This document shows positions 1 to 10,162 of a DNA stretch of 64,000 bases, piece after piece. Source of the DNA: Rhodophyticola porphyridii. GTDB lineage: Bacteria; Pseudomonadota; Alphaproteobacteria; Rhodobacterales; Rhodobacteraceae. The notes under the pieces were generated by a model that did not search any database, was not told where the DNA came from, and worked only from the letters and a program-made list of their open reading frames with translations. Positions within the stretch are counted from its first letter, which is position 1; every line of letters begins with the position of its first letter. The translations under genes were made by a program, and so were the position numbers. The stretch covers positions 124,001 through 188,000 of the forward strand of contig NZ_RCNT01000006.1 in assembly GCF_003688285.1 (NCBI RefSeq), written 5' to 3'.

Positions 1-1099
1 TGCGCCGGCCCAGCTCCACGATGATTTCGCGGGCGGTGCTGCCATCGGCCACGAAAACGGCCCAGTCTTCCCCGCGCCTGAACAGTGCGCTCAGCGGCAC
101 CTGCAATACATCCTCCGCCTGCCATTCGATGATCCGAAGGAAGGTCGAAAACCCGTCGCCCAGCCCCGCGCGTTCCTCGGGCGGGGAGGTCAGGCGGAAA
201 ATCGCATCCACTCGCTGTTCCTCGATCCCAAGCGCGGAGATATGGGTGCGCGCCGACGGCTCCACCCGGTCCAGTTCCGCCATCAGCGGGTCCGGCCCGC
301 CCCAGCGTTCCACGATCGCCACCGCACCGGGCGAGAGCCTCACCGCGTCCGACGACAGCAGATCGGCCACGATCTCCAGTTCGCCCGGGTTGCCGATCGA
401 CATCAGCGGCGCGCCTGCGGCCACCGGGCGTTCGCTGATATTCGCGACTGACAGAACCACCCCGTCCGCGGGCGCGACGATCTCGACACAGCAATCGCCA
501 TTGCCGGCATTTGCCGTCTCGGGCCCCATCAGCGCGGCGCGGGACCGCTCCAGCGTGCTCCGCGCGATGTCGATCCGCGCGGCGGCGGCCTCCACCGCGG
601 CATCGGCGATCGCCAGCCGCTGGGTGACGTCCTCCATCGCCGTGATCGACGACACGCCCCGCTCCACCAGCACCTGCATCCGCTCGAACTGCATCTGCGC
701 ATAGGTCTGTTCTTCCTGCGCGCGGCGGTGATCGGTCTCTGCCACGTTCAGCGCGGCCTGCGCCTCCGCGATCGTGGCTTCGGCCTGCATGCGCGTCCGG
801 CTGTCCAGCAGGCTGGGCGCCACCGGTTCCACCTCGGCGACAACGGTCTGCCCCGCAACCACAGTATCGCCCACCTGAACCGGCGATCTCAGCGCGGTTC
901 CCGTGATCGGCGCGGCCACCTCGTAGATATCGCGGATCCGCGTCCGCCCGTCGGCATCCACGCTCACCTGCAACGGCCCGCTCGCGATCTCGTGCAGATC
1001 GACCGGGATCGGCTCGGTCCGGAACGTGACATAGAGCAGCGCGGCCAGAATGGCGCCGCCGACGACCAGGATGCCCAAGGTTCTGGGTTTCAGCGACAT
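1..1099 (-). CDS. HlyD-family periplasmic adaptor subunit (C-terminus beyond window)
   Basis: This is a membrane-fusion (adaptor) protein that would link an inner-membrane ABC permease to an outer-membrane or periplasmic partner. Translation from ATG at 1099 starts MSLKPRTLG, followed by one hydrophobic anchor (about residues 8-25). A biotinyl-lipoyl-like half, a long Ala/Glu/Arg-rich coiled-coil hairpin and the second lipoyl half (IVAPADGVVLSV) come next. GGGAG lies 8 nt upstream of the ATG, and the stop codon of the permease gene sits only 5 bp away, so it is the last visible gene of a minus-strand ABC operon. The reading frame is still open at base 1, so the C-terminal end is missing. The family call is firm; the substrate is unknown. 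Confidence 0.88.
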   Translation of the reverse strand, partial: MSLKPRTLGILVVGGAILAALLYVTFRTEPIPVDLHEIASGPLQVSVDADGRTRIRDIYEVAAPITGTALRSPVQVGDTVVAGQTVVAEVEPVAPSLLDSRTRMQAEATIAEAQAALNVAETDHRRAQEEQTYAQMQFERMQVLVERGVSSITAMEDVTQRLAIADAAVEAAAARIDIARSTLERSRAALMGPETANAGNGDCCVEIVAPADGVVLSVANISERPVAAGAPLMSIGNPGELEIVADLLSSDAVRLSPGAVAIVERWGGPDPLMAELDRVEPSARTHISALGIEEQRVDAIFRLTSPPEERAGLGDGFSTFLRIIEWQAEDVLQVPLSALFRRGEDWAVFVADGSTAREIIVELGRR

Positions 1100-1104
1100 A
1101 GCCG

Positions 1105-3477
1105 TTACTCCCTTGTTTTCATGACGGAAACGAGATTGAGATTATCCAGCCTGCGGCGCACGATCAACGCCGAGGCAAGGGCCGCGGCCAGAACCACAAG
1201 GCTGGCGCGCGAGAAGATATCCGGGTTCAGGATCAGTGGCATCGAATAGATATCCGATGAAAACGCCCCCACCATGGCCTGCGCGATACCCGCGCCAATC
1301 AACCAGCCGATGGGCTGGGCCACCAGCGCCAGCAGCATCGTCTCGCCCACAAGCACGTAAGACACCTCGCCCCGCGAAAAGCCCAGAATACGCAGGCTGG
1401 CCAGTTCGCGGGCGCGCTCGCTCAACTGGATGCGCGCACCGTTATAGGCCACGCCCACGGTGATCAGCACCGCGATGACGATATAAACCGTGTTCATCAC
1501 CACCACGTTTTCCCGGATCGTGTCCTGAAAGCTCCGGCGCGTGTCGTTCATCATGATCAGGCCGGACAGGCGCGGAATGTCCTTCAGGCGCGCATGCAGC
1601 GCGTCCAGTTCGTTGTCATCCAGCGTGACATTGACCACCGACATCTGCGGGCTTTGCCGGAAGACCTGGTTGAGATAATCCAGATCCGCATAGGCGCCCA
1701 GCCCGAAATACTGCTCAACCAGCCCGGTCACCACCATCTCATGGGTTTCGCGCCGGCCCGAGAGAAACTCGACTTCGACCGTATCGCCGATGCCAAGGTG
1801 AAGCTGACTGGCCAGCCGCTCCGACAGAAGCATGCCGCCGGGCTCTGCGGTGCTGACCTCGCCATCGGCGCCGATCACCCGGCTCAGATCCGTACCGGGG
1901 CGCCGGGCCTCCACGGCGAGGCTTTTTTCCAGCGGGCCGTTTCGCAGGATCGCGGGCAGATATTGCTGCGGCTCGGCCTGCAGGACACCGGGCAGGCGGC
2001 GCACCTCGGCAATCGTGGTTTCCGGCACGTTCTCGGTGAACAGCAACATCGCGTCCTGCCGGTTCGACTGGTAGAACGCCACATCGACGATGTTTTCCAG
2101 CGCGTCGTTCACGAAGGAGGCGGCCACGACTGAGGCCACCGCGAAGCCCAGCCCCAGACAGGTCATCGCGCTGCGCCCGGGCCAGCGGAAAAAGCTGCGC
2201 AGGATCATCACAGTCGGCTGCGACAGGCGCAGTCTGGCCATGGCCACATCGATCACGCTGCGCTTGAAACGCGGCGGGGCGGGGGGCTGCATCGCGATGG
2301 CGGGGGCCAGCCGCGCCGCCGCCAGCGCCGCGCGTGCGGCGCCCAGCATCGTCGTCACAAGCGCCGCAAGACCCGAGATCGCATAGACCCAGCCCGGCAC
2401 CCGGAACAGAAGATAGGGAAAGTCGAAGAACTCGGCGTATTGCACAGCCATTCCGCGCGCAAGCCATGTGCCCGCGCCCCAGCCGATGGCGATGCCGACA
2501 ACGGCGATGAAGCCCGCCAGAAGCAGGTAATGCAGACAGATTTCCAGATCAGAATACCCGATCGCCTTCAGCAGACCTATCTCGGAGCGCTCCAGCGCCA
2601 CGATCCGGCCCATCACCATGCTGACCAGAAACGCCGCGATGGCGAAGAAGATCGGCGGCACCACCATCGCCATGCCCCGCAACTGCGCGATCTCGGAGGT
2701 GACGAAACTGTCGCTGATCTGCTGCGCCCGGCCGTAGGCGCCCAGCCCGCCATAGGGCTCGGCAAGCCGGTCCAGCTCGTCGATCACCTCCTCCTCGCTT
2801 GCATCCTGGGTGATCCGGACCGACAGGTTGTTGAACGCCCCCTCCATATCGAAGGCGGCGGCCACGGCGCGTTCCGGCATCCAGATGATGCCGAACCCCT
2901 CGTTGTCGGGCATCATGCCGCCGGGGCTGATCGTGTAGATGTATTCGGGGCTGAGCGCGGTTCCCACGATGCGCAACTCGCGCCGCTGCCCGTTCAGGTT
3001 GGCATGAAAGACCGAGCCGATCTCGAACCCGTTGGCTTCGGCGAAAGGTTCGTTGACCATCACGTCACGGGTGGAGGTGGGCGCCGGGTATGCGCCCGAG
3101 CGCAGGAGCGGCACATTCAGCAGCGGGTCGTCATCCTCGGGCCAGGACAGGATCTGCCCCACCGCGCTTTCGCTGCGCCCCTCGATATCCAGGATCGCCG
3201 CGCCGACGACCCGCGGCTCGATCGCATAAACGCCTTCGATCGCGCGCAGTTCCGGCAGCAGCGTCTCAGGCGCGCGCCGGGTGTCGAGCCAGACATCCCC
3301 GAACCGGTTGCGCTCGTAATAGGCGGCGCGGGTGTCGTCCAGCGCCTGATACATCCCGAAGGAAGTCAGCAGCAATGCCACCCCGCAGGACAGGACCAGC
3401 GCAATCGCCACCGCCTGAACCCAAAGGCGCCTGAAGTCGCGGAACAGCTTCTTGTCGAGTGCCTGCATCCCGCTCAC
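1105..3477 (-). CDS. ABC transporter permease, duplicated FtsX type
   Basis: This inner-membrane permease has about 790 residues and two FtsX-like halves. Each half has a large extracytoplasmic (MacB-PCD-like) domain followed by three or four membrane helices: one set near residues 275-385, and a second N-terminal anchor near 440 with its helix group at 660-780. With the ATPase upstream and the HlyD adaptor downstream it forms a MacAB/DevBCA-like tripartite system, but both permease halves are fused in one chain. The start is uncertain. GTG at 3477 overlaps the ATPase stop as GTGA, which favours coupling, while ATG at 3468 ([12 protein letters not shown]) is also plausible. Substrate not deducible; lipid, peptide or drug export are options. 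Confidence 0.85.
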   Translation of the reverse strand: MSGMQALDKKLFRDFRRLWVQAVAIALVLSCGVALLLTSFGMYQALDDTRAAYYERNRFGDVWLDTRRAPETLLPELRAIEGVYAIEPRVVGAAILDIEGRSESAVGQILSWPEDDDPLLNVPLLRSGAYPAPTSTRDVMVNEPFAEANGFEIGSVFHANLNGQRRELRIVGTALSPEYIYTISPGGMMPDNEGFGIIWMPERAVAAAFDMEGAFNNLSVRITQDASEEEVIDELDRLAEPYGGLGAYGRAQQISDSFVTSEIAQLRGMAMVVPPIFFAIAAFLVSMVMGRIVALERSEIGLLKAIGYSDLEICLHYLLLAGFIAVVGIAIGWGAGTWLARGMAVQYAEFFDFPYLLFRVPGWVYAISGLAALVTTMLGAARAALAAARLAPAIAMQPPAPPRFKRSVIDVAMARLRLSQPTVMILRSFFRWPGRSAMTCLGLGFAVASVVAASFVNDALENIVDVAFYQSNRQDAMLLFTENVPETTIAEVRRLPGVLQAEPQQYLPAILRNGPLEKSLAVEARRPGTDLSRVIGADGEVSTAEPGGMLLSERLASQLHLGIGDTVEVEFLSGRRETHEMVVTGLVEQYFGLGAYADLDYLNQVFRQSPQMSVVNVTLDDNELDALHARLKDIPRLSGLIMMNDTRRSFQDTIRENVVVMNTVYIVIAVLITVGVAYNGARIQLSERARELASLRILGFSRGEVSYVLVGETMLLALVAQPIGWLIGAGIAQAMVGAFSSDIYSMPLILNPDIFSRASLVVLAAALASALIVRRRLDNLNLVSVMKTRE

Positions 3478-4181
3478 CACACGATCTCGTGGGGGGCGAT
3501 CCGGGTCTCGTTCACATGGACCTCGTTGATCTTGCCGTCCTGGAACTGGATCACCCGATGCGCCATCTGCTGGATCGCCGCGTTATGGGTGATCACCGCC
3601 GTGGTGGTGCCGAACTGATCGTTGATCGTCTTCAGCACCTCCAGAACCTGCACCCCGGTCTTGCTGTCCAGCGCGCCGGTGGGCTCGTCGCAAAGCAACA
3701 CCTCGGGCCGCTTCGCGATGGCCCGCGCAATGGCCACGCGCTGCTGCTCGCCGCCCGACATCTCCGACGGGAAATGATCCAGCCGGTGGCCCAGCCCGAC
3801 CAGATCCAGAGCCTCGGCCGCGGGCATCGGGTCGGGGGCCACATCGGTGACAAGCTGCACATTCTCCTGTGCGGTCAGGGATGGCACCAGATTGTAGAAC
3901 TGGAAGACGAACCCCACATGGTCGCGCCGGAACCGGGTCAGCCCGCGGTCGTTCAGATCCGTCAGCTCCAGATCGCGAAACCAGACCCGCCCGTCCGTGA
4001 CATGGTCCAGCCCGCCCAGAATGTTCAGCAGGGTCGATTTGCCCGAACCCGACGGGCCCAGAAGCACGGCCAGTTCACCGGCATAGAGCTCAAGGCTGAC
4101 GCCGGCCAGCGCATAGACCTTCACCTCGCCGGTGTCGTAAACCTTGGTAATGTCTTCGGTTCTGAAGATGACCTCGGCCAT
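3474..4181 (-). CDS. ABC transporter ATP-binding protein, LolD/MacB type
   Basis: This 235-residue nucleotide-binding subunit powers the FtsX-type permease encoded next to it. Visible motifs are Walker [10 protein letters not shown] (42-50), the Q-loop in FVFQFYNL (about 91-98), signature MSGGEQQR (141-148), Walker B VLLCDEP (161-167) and the switch histidine in ITHN (H199). Its length and the short EPTGALDS D-loop are typical of the LolD/MacB/FtsE class, which drives mechanotransmission rather than classical translocation. Its TGA overlaps the permease start. A weak TTGA-N6-TCAA dyad (4242-4255) lies upstream and could be an FNR-family site. Confidence 0.93.
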   Translation of the reverse strand: MAEVIFRTEDITKVYDTGEVKVYALAGVSLELYAGELAVLLGPSGSGKSTLLNILGGLDHVTDGRVWFRDLELTDLNDRGLTRFRRDHVGFVFQFYNLVPSLTAQENVQLVTDVAPDPMPAAEALDLVGLGHRLDHFPSEMSGGEQQRVAIARAIAKRPEVLLCDEPTGALDSKTGVQVLEVLKTINDQFGTTTAVITHNAAIQQMAHRVIQFQDGKINEVHVNETRIAPHEIVW

Positions 4182-4326
4182 TGCCGGCTCCCGTTTCCAC
4201 CCTGTCGCGCCTGCGTTGTAACAGATAGGTGCCCGGACGAATTGACTTGGCTCAATCCCGAAGACGGGAACGTAGCGTCATGCGCAGGATCACGCCGCTG
4301 GTTTCGTGGCCGTCCGGGGCGGGGGC

Positions 4327-6594
4327 TCAGCTCCGGTTGGCAACCGCCTGCACGATCGCCGCGGCCTGATCCGACGGCAGATTGCCCTTGCCGAACTCCA
4401 CCTTGTCGGCGGCCAGGGCGTCAGCATATTTCAGCAGTGTTTCCGCGTTCAGCCCGCCTTTCTGATCCATCGCCATCACAAGCGTGTCGGCACGCGAATA
4501 GTGAAATCCGGCCAAACGCAGATTGTAGCGGTATAGCCCGCTGAGTGTCGCCAGAAGGAACAGAAGCAGGATGCCCGGGGGCAATTGCGCCGCCACCAGA
4601 GACCATGGCGAGGGCTGATCCGCACGGACTTGAGCTTCCCAGCCTTGCAGGCAGGCCAGCGTGATCGCGTCCGCATCCGCCTCTGCAATTCCGCGCGGCT
4701 CGGGTGGCGTTGCCCAGTTCGTCGCCCCGCGGCAGGTTGCCATGAACCCCGCGAAACTCTCCCGCTGGCGCTCCAGAAGCAGCAGACTGTGCGGGAAGTC
4801 GTTCAGGCGTTGCAACTCGGCGTCAGTACTGATCTGAAGGTCGGTCAGCACGTCGCGCTGCGCGGTGATCACACCCACGGCCTGCCGCAACTCCGAGATG
4901 TCTGCCGAGCCACGCACCTGGTTCGGCAGACGGTCGATGAAGCCCGCCAGTGCAATGTCGCCCGCGGCGCCGGGCGGCAGGTCCAGCGCCGCGAAGGCGT
5001 CGCGCCATCGCCAGTCGATGCGGATGAACCCGTCCTCGCCATAGATCAGAAAGTCCCCGTCGCCCAGGGAGAGGCCGCCGCCATAGGTGAACTGGGTCGT
5101 GCGCTCGGCATCAGCGACGAGGGGCAGGGCAATGGCCTGCACGGGCGCGCGCGGCGTGGACGCATAGGCCGCGCTGCCATTGCCCCCGAACAGAACGAAG
5201 GCGGTGCCATCCGTGGCGTTGCCGTAAAGGTAATCATCCAGGATGTCGTCGATCGTCTCGAAGGTCCGGCCACCGTCTGCCGATCGTGCGATGCTGCCCG
5301 CCGCGCCGTGCAGGATCACCGTGTCCTCAAATGCCAGATGCCCGTAGTAGATGCTTGGCGCACCGGGGGCGGGCCCGAAACCGCGAAGGGCATCGACCGA
5401 CCGATAGGCAGGGTTGACCTGCCCCGAATAGACCACCACGGCCTGGGGCGTAGCCAGGATCGTGTTGGGCAGATTGCCGATCTCGGCGCTGGCCTCGAAG
5501 CTTGCGCCGCCGTCCCGCGAGGTAACGACCGCGTTGTTGACCAGAGCATAGACGCGCTCGCCCATTACCACGGCATCGGCCCCGCAGCATTCGCCCGCGG
5601 TCTCGGGCGGCAGGGAGCCGCTTTCGATAGTGCCGCCGCGGGCCGACAGAAGCACGTAGCCCTGACCTTGCCCCGATAGCAGAAGCCAGCCCGCCGGCGC
5701 ATCGACCGCGACCGTGACCGGCCCGTCCAGGTCGATTTCGAGCGCGTCGATCCGTGGCCCTCCCGCCGCGTCCTCGTCGATGCGGAAAAGTCGTCCGGCC
5801 GGCCCCGCGAACACGGGCACGCCGGCGTCGAGATAGCCGCCGACGATGGTGTCCGTGGTCCCCGTCTCGAACCGTTCGAACCAGTCGCGGGGGGCCCGCG
5901 TCCACAGGATCGTGCCGTCGTTGCCGAACAGGTAGAGCGTACTCTCGGAAACAAGGCTTCCGGTCAGGTGAAGCGGGCTGTCTTCGTTCTGCGGGGGGCC
6001 GGGAAAAAAGACCGGCTCGGCCTGGGCCGGATCGTTACGAAAGACCAGCGCACCCCGCGCATTTCCGAACAGCACCGTCTGGCCCGCGAACTCAACATGG
6101 TTGCTGAACCCCTGAAGCGGGCCGCCGAACCGTTCCCCCACGCGGATTTCCCGCAAGCTGTCCGCGCCGTCCGGCAGAAAGGCCAGCCGGTCGCTGCGGC
6201 CGTAGAAGACAGTCCCCCCGCTTGTCCTGACATGCCCGGCGGGCGACATCAGTGGGCCGCGCAGGAGCGTCGCGACCGGTCGCGCGGCCAAGGCGTCGGC
6301 CAGTTGCCGGCTTTGCACGGCGCGCTCGGTGTCCAGCGCGGCATTGCCCGCATCGATCGACTGCTGGGTGTCCAGGAACGTCTCCCGCCGACCGTCCACG
6401 AATTGCGACCAGAAGGGCAGGCCGAGGTAATAGACCAATCCCACCAGAATGGTCAGAACCAGCGCCCGGAAGATCAGGTTGGCGCGCCGCTCATAGGATG
6501 CGCCGCGGTCTTTCAGGCGTTCGACGATCCGCAGAACAGGCGACGCGTCCACCGGCTGGGCGAGATTGTCCAGATCGGCCTCTGTCCCGGACAT
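4327..6594 (-). CDS. membrane-anchored Asp-box (BNR) beta-propeller protein, function unknown
   Basis: This is a 755-residue protein I cannot name. A short cytoplasmic N-terminus is followed by one membrane segment (about 41-61). A large region expected to be periplasmic follows, with at least two Asp-box signatures (SRDGGASF and SADGGRTF) as found in sialidase/VPS10/photosystem-assembly propellers. A Cys pair (GECCGAD), a helical stretch, a second membrane segment near residue 670-690 and a 65-residue cytoplasmic tail complete it. The ATG at 6594 is preferred over one seven codons upstream because AGAGGAAA precedes it by about 6 nt. The gene is co-directional with the ABC operon, 145 bp ahead of it, so it may be a partner. 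No catalytic sialidase residues were recognised. Confidence 0.7.
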   Translation of the reverse strand: MSGTEADLDNLAQPVDASPVLRIVERLKDRGASYERRANLIFRALVLTILVGLVYYLGLPFWSQFVDGRRETFLDTQQSIDAGNAALDTERAVQSRQLADALAARPVATLLRGPLMSPAGHVRTSGGTVFYGRSDRLAFLPDGADSLREIRVGERFGGPLQGFSNHVEFAGQTVLFGNARGALVFRNDPAQAEPVFFPGPPQNEDSPLHLTGSLVSESTLYLFGNDGTILWTRAPRDWFERFETGTTDTIVGGYLDAGVPVFAGPAGRLFRIDEDAAGGPRIDALEIDLDGPVTVAVDAPAGWLLLSGQGQGYVLLSARGGTIESGSLPPETAGECCGADAVVMGERVYALVNNAVVTSRDGGASFEASAEIGNLPNTILATPQAVVVYSGQVNPAYRSVDALRGFGPAPGAPSIYYGHLAFEDTVILHGAAGSIARSADGGRTFETIDDILDDYLYGNATDGTAFVLFGGNGSAAYASTPRAPVQAIALPLVADAERTTQFTYGGGLSLGDGDFLIYGEDGFIRIDWRWRDAFAALDLPPGAAGDIALAGFIDRLPNQVRGSADISELRQAVGVITAQRDVLTDLQISTDAELQRLNDFPHSLLLLERQRESFAGFMATCRGATNWATPPEPRGIAEADADAITLACLQGWEAQVRADQPSPWSLVAAQLPPGILLLFLLATLSGLYRYNLRLAGFHYSRADTLVMAMDQKGGLNAETLLKYADALAADKVEFGKGNLPSDQAAAIVQAVANRS

Positions 6595-6817
6595 GCCGTT
6601 TCCTCTTGAAAGCAATCAACTCAATGGGCGAAACTATGCCGATCGGCCGGAAATCAGGTCAAGGGTAATCTGTTTCGCCGCATTCCAAGGCACGCGCCGG
6701 GCGCGTAGGTCCCGAACCGCGTCTTCGAGATCACACTGTTGTTCTTGCGGCCCGCCGGGTATGTAGGTCCAGAGGTCTCACAATGCGGCCCGTGGTTTCA
6801 TTATTCGGAACAAGCTC

Positions 6818-8587
6818 ATGTCTGATACCCGTGCACATCGTCGCTATCGCAGCCAGGAATGGTTCGACAATCCCAACAACCCGGGCATGACCGCGCTCTA
6901 TCTCGAACGCTACCAGAACCAGACCTTCACGCGGGGCGAACTGCAATCGGGCCGGCCCATCATCGGCATCGCGAATACCGGCTCCGATCTGGCGCCCTGC
7001 AACAAGATCCACGTCTTCCTGATGGACCGGATCAAGGCCGGCATCCGCGATGCGGGCGGCATCCCGATGGAATTTCCCGTCCACCCGATCCAGGAAACCG
7101 GCAAGCGGCCCACCGCCGCGCTCGACCGGAACCTGGCCTATCTGAGCCTTGTCGAGGTGCTGCACGGCTATCCGATCGACGGGGTTGTGCTGACCACAGG
7201 CTGCGACAAGACCACACCGGCGATGCTGATGGGGGCGGCCACAGTGGACATCCCCGCCATCGCGCTCAACGGCGGCCCGATGCTCGACGGCTGGTGGCAG
7301 GGCCGGCGCGCAGGCTCTGGCACAATCATCTGGGAAAGCCGCCGGCTCCTTGCCGAAGGCAAGATCGACTACGAGGAGTTCATGGACCGCGCCTGCGCCT
7401 CGGCACCGTCGCTCGGCCATTGCAACACGATGGGCACCGCCTCCACGATGAACGCACTGGCCGAGGCGCTTGGCATGACGCTGCCGGGATCTTCGGCCAT
7501 TCCCGCCCCATTCCGCGAACGCATGGAAATGGCCTTCGCCACCGGCGCCCGTGCGGTCGGGATGGTCAACGAGGATCTGAAGCCGTCCCGGATCCTGACC
7601 CGCGCCGCCTTCGAAAACGCCATTCGCGTCAACACCGCCATCGGCGGTTCCACCAATGCGCCGCCGCATCTGCAGGCCATCGCGCGCCATGCGGGCGTGT
7701 CGCTCGACGTGACGGATTGGGAAGTGATCGGCCATGCGCTGCCGCTGCTGGTGAACATGCAACCCGCGGGCAGCTATCTGGGCGAAAGCTTCTATCGCGC
7801 GGGCGGCGTTCCGGCGGTGATGGGGGAGCTTCTGGCCGCCGGACATCTCGACGGGCAGGCGATGACCGCAAGCGGCAAACCCGTGTCCGAGGCGCTGGGC
7901 AGCGCGCGCAGCCTCGATCGCGACGTGATCCGCCCGGTCGATGACCCGCTGCGGGACAATGCGGGCTTTCTGGTGCTGTCGGGCAATCTTTTCGACAGCG
8001 CGCTGATGAAAACCTCCGTCATTTCCGACGATTTCCGCGCCCGGTTCCTGAAAGACGGCGTGTTCGAGGCCCGCGCGGTGGTGTTCGAGGGTCCCGAGGA
8101 TTATCACAACCGCATCAACGACGCCTCTCTCGGCATCGATGAGACCAGCATTCTGTTCATCCGCAACGTGGGCTGCGTGGGCTATCCGGGCTCCGCCGAA
8201 GTGGTGAACATGCAGCCCCCCGATGCGCTGATCCAGGCGGGCATCCGGCATCTGCCCACGGTGGGCGACGGCCGCCAGTCGGGCACGTCGGAAAGCCCCT
8301 CGATCCTCAACGCCTCGCCCGAGGCTGTGGTAGGCGGCGGGCTGGCGCTTCTGCAAACCGGGGATCCGGTACGGCTCGATCTGAATGCAGGCACGCTCGA
8401 TTGCACCATCGCGGCGGATGAATGGCGCGCCCGGCGTGCCGCCTGGACACCACCGGACCTGGAGCATCAGACCCCGTGGCAGGAAATCTATCGCACCCAT
8501 GTGGGCCAGTTGGCGCAAGGCGGCTGTCTGGAACTGGCCACCGCGTATCAGCGCATCGCCCGGGTGCTGCCGCGCGACAACCACTGA
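6818..8587 (+). CDS. IlvD/Edd-family sugar-acid dehydratase
   Basis: This 589-residue iron-sulphur dehydratase would remove water from a sugar acid (aldonate) to give a 2-keto-3-deoxy acid, or act on a branched-chain dihydroxy acid. Three conserved cysteines expected to bind the [2Fe-2S] cluster are visible: C61 (DLAPCNK), C129 (TTGCDKTTP) and C202 (GHCNTMGT). The N-terminal YRSQEWF and the length of about 590 resemble arabinonate/xylonate dehydratases rather than biosynthetic IlvD. It stands alone: the divergent neighbour is the propeller protein and the next gene belongs to acetate metabolism, so substrate cannot be read from context. The ATG at 6818 has only a weak ribosome site. Confidence 0.88.
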   Translation: MSDTRAHRRYRSQEWFDNPNNPGMTALYLERYQNQTFTRGELQSGRPIIGIANTGSDLAPCNKIHVFLMDRIKAGIRDAGGIPMEFPVHPIQETGKRPTAALDRNLAYLSLVEVLHGYPIDGVVLTTGCDKTTPAMLMGAATVDIPAIALNGGPMLDGWWQGRRAGSGTIIWESRRLLAEGKIDYEEFMDRACASAPSLGHCNTMGTASTMNALAEALGMTLPGSSAIPAPFRERMEMAFATGARAVGMVNEDLKPSRILTRAAFENAIRVNTAIGGSTNAPPHLQAIARHAGVSLDVTDWEVIGHALPLLVNMQPAGSYLGESFYRAGGVPAVMGELLAAGHLDGQAMTASGKPVSEALGSARSLDRDVIRPVDDPLRDNAGFLVLSGNLFDSALMKTSVISDDFRARFLKDGVFEARAVVFEGPEDYHNRINDASLGIDETSILFIRNVGCVGYPGSAEVVNMQPPDALIQAGIRHLPTVGDGRQSGTSESPSILNASPEAVVGGGLALLQTGDPVRLDLNAGTLDCTIAADEWRARRAAWTPPDLEHQTPWQEIYRTHVGQLAQGGCLELATAYQRIARVLPRDNH

Positions 8588-8609
8588 GCGGGGCGGTGTC
8601 GGCGCATCC

Positions 8610-8631
8610 GGCCCGGTTCGCCTTCCGGGCC
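8610..8631 (+). terminator. possible terminator hairpin after the dehydratase gene
   Basis: A GGCCCGG/CCGGGCC stem of 7 bp with an 8-nt loop lies 23 bp after the dehydratase stop. No T-run follows, so it may only be a GC-rich hairpin. Confidence 0.3.
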
Positions 8632-8709
8632 CGGGTCCGACGCCCCCGCGATATGTCGGCCGCCGGGAGGCTTGCGGCGGCAGGCCCGCCGCGCCCGGGC
8701 ACAAAAAAA

Positions 8710-8723
8710 CTGACTTGCGTCAA
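8710..8723 (+). promoter_or_regulatory. FNR/FnrL-like dyad upstream of the MaoC-Pta gene
   Basis: CTGACTTGCGTCAA has one mismatch to the symmetrical TTGAC-N4-GTCAA form and three to TTGAT-N4-ATCAA. It lies about 62 bp before the ATG of the MaoC-Pta/ackA pair. Oxygen-responsive control of acetate excretion would make sense, but the match is imperfect. Confidence 0.3.
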
Positions 8724-8785
8724 GGCAGTGTCGCAATTTTCCGGTAGGATACCCAGATAACAGGCGAGCAGAGACCGGAGGCAGA

Positions 8786-10162
8786 ATGCCCAAATTCACG
8801 ACCACTCCCTATGATGCGATCGAACCCGGGATGCAGGCCAGCCTGGAGCGGCTCTGCCTGGCCGACGATCTCTATGTCTTTGCCAATTCCAGCGGCAATC
8901 TCAACCCGATGCATCTGCCGAAGGAAGACGGCGACGGCGATGGCCGGCCCGAGGCCGTCGCCCCCTCGGCCTGGCTGGCGGCGCTGATCTCGGGCGTTCT
9001 GGGCAACCAGTTGCCCGGGCCGGGTACGCTTTACCTGGATCAGTCCCTGCGCTTTCTGGGCCGGGCCCATGCGGGCGATACGCTGACCGCCGCCGTGCGC
9101 GTGATCGAAAAGCTGCCCGAGAATGTGGTGCGTTTCGAGATCTGGGTCGATGGCCCCGAGGGCCGGATCGCCGAGGGAGAGGCCCGTGTCATCGCTCCCG
9201 CGGTGGTGCAGCATTTCGATGTGCACGACCTGCCCGGCCTGACCGTGCAGCGCCATGTGCATTTCGACCGGTTGCTGGAAATGGCGGCACCGCTGCCCGC
9301 GATCCCCACCAGCGTCGTGGCGCCCGAAACACCTGATGCGCTGATGGGTGCGCTTCTGGCGCGCGATCATACGCTGATCGACCCGATCCTCGTTGGCTCC
9401 GCCCGCAAGATCGCCGCCGCCGCCGAAGAGGCCGGCGGCGACCTGAGCGGGCTCGACATCATCGACATTCCCGATCACCGGGCCGCCGCGCTCCGGGCCG
9501 TGGCGCTGGTGCATGAAGGCCGGGCGCGCGCGGTGATGAAAGGCCATCTGCACACCGACCAGATCCTGCATGCGGTGCTGAAGAAAGAGGGTGGGCTGCG
9601 CACCAATCGCCGCCTGTCCCATGTCTTCGTGATGGACGTGCCGGGGCTGAACCATCTGCTCTTTGTGACCGACGCGGCGATCAACATCACGCCCGATCTG
9701 AGTTGCAAGATGTCCATCGTCCAGAACGCCATCGATCTTGCGCTGGCCCTTGGGGTGGAGCAGCCGAAGGTCGGGATCCTGTCGGCGGTGGAGACCGTGA
9801 CCGCGTCGATCCCGTCGACGCTGGACGCGGCGATCCTGTCGAAAATGGCCGACCGGGGCCAGATCACCGGCGGTCTGGTGGATGGGCCGCTGGCGATGGA
9901 TAACGCCGTCGATCTGGATGCCGCGCGGACCAAGGGCCTCAAGGGTCTGGTGGCGGGGCGGGCGGATATCCTTGTGGCTCCCAATATGGAATCCGGCAAT
10001 ATGCTGGCCAAGCAGCTCACCTTCCTTGCCCATGCGGAGGCGGGCGGCATCGTCATGGGCGCGCAGGTGCCGATCATCCTGACCAGCCGGGCCGACGACG
10101 ACAAGGCGCGGCTGGCCTCCTGCGCCATCGCGGCGCTTTACGCGGCGGGCAAATCGCCATGA
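8786..10162 (+). CDS. MaoC-like hydratase / phosphate acetyltransferase fusion
   Basis: This 458-residue two-domain enzyme has a hot-dog (MaoC-like) fold at residues 1 to about 150 and a phosphate acetyl/butyryltransferase at about 160-458. The first part carries the ANSSGNLNPMH stretch typical of MaoC enoyl-CoA hydratases. The second part shows the conserved MKGHLHTD, FVTDAAINI and DGPLAMDNA stretches of Pta/Ptb enzymes. The Pta half would interconvert acyl-CoA and acyl-phosphate and feed the acetate kinase encoded next, whose ATG overlaps its stop (ATGA). A good GGAGG sits 6 nt before the ATG at 8786. This fusion is a known architecture in alphaproteobacteria (bifunctional enoyl-CoA hydratase/phosphate acetyltransferase). 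What the hydratase half does here is uncertain. Confidence 0.9.
   Translation: MPKFTTTPYDAIEPGMQASLERLCLADDLYVFANSSGNLNPMHLPKEDGDGDGRPEAVAPSAWLAALISGVLGNQLPGPGTLYLDQSLRFLGRAHAGDTLTAAVRVIEKLPENVVRFEIWVDGPEGRIAEGEARVIAPAVVQHFDVHDLPGLTVQRHVHFDRLLEMAAPLPAIPTSVVAPETPDALMGALLARDHTLIDPILVGSARKIAAAAEEAGGDLSGLDIIDIPDHRAAALRAVALVHEGRARAVMKGHLHTDQILHAVLKKEGGLRTNRRLSHVFVMDVPGLNHLLFVTDAAINITPDLSCKMSIVQNAIDLALALGVEQPKVGILSAVETVTASIPSTLDAAILSKMADRGQITGGLVDGPLAMDNAVDLDAARTKGLKGLVAGRADILVAPNMESGNMLAKQLTFLAHAEAGGIVMGAQVPIILTSRADDDKARLASCAIAALYAAGKSP

Noticed and set aside
4242-4255. TTGACTTGGCTCAA as an FNR box of the ABC operon
   Set aside because: Only TTGA...TCAA is kept, the inner bases differ from consensus, and no -10 is placed at the right distance.
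6731-8704. 657-codon frame antisense to the dehydratase gene
   Set aside because: Same GC-rich shadow effect; the composition is unnatural and the sense strand encodes a conserved enzyme with all cluster cysteines.
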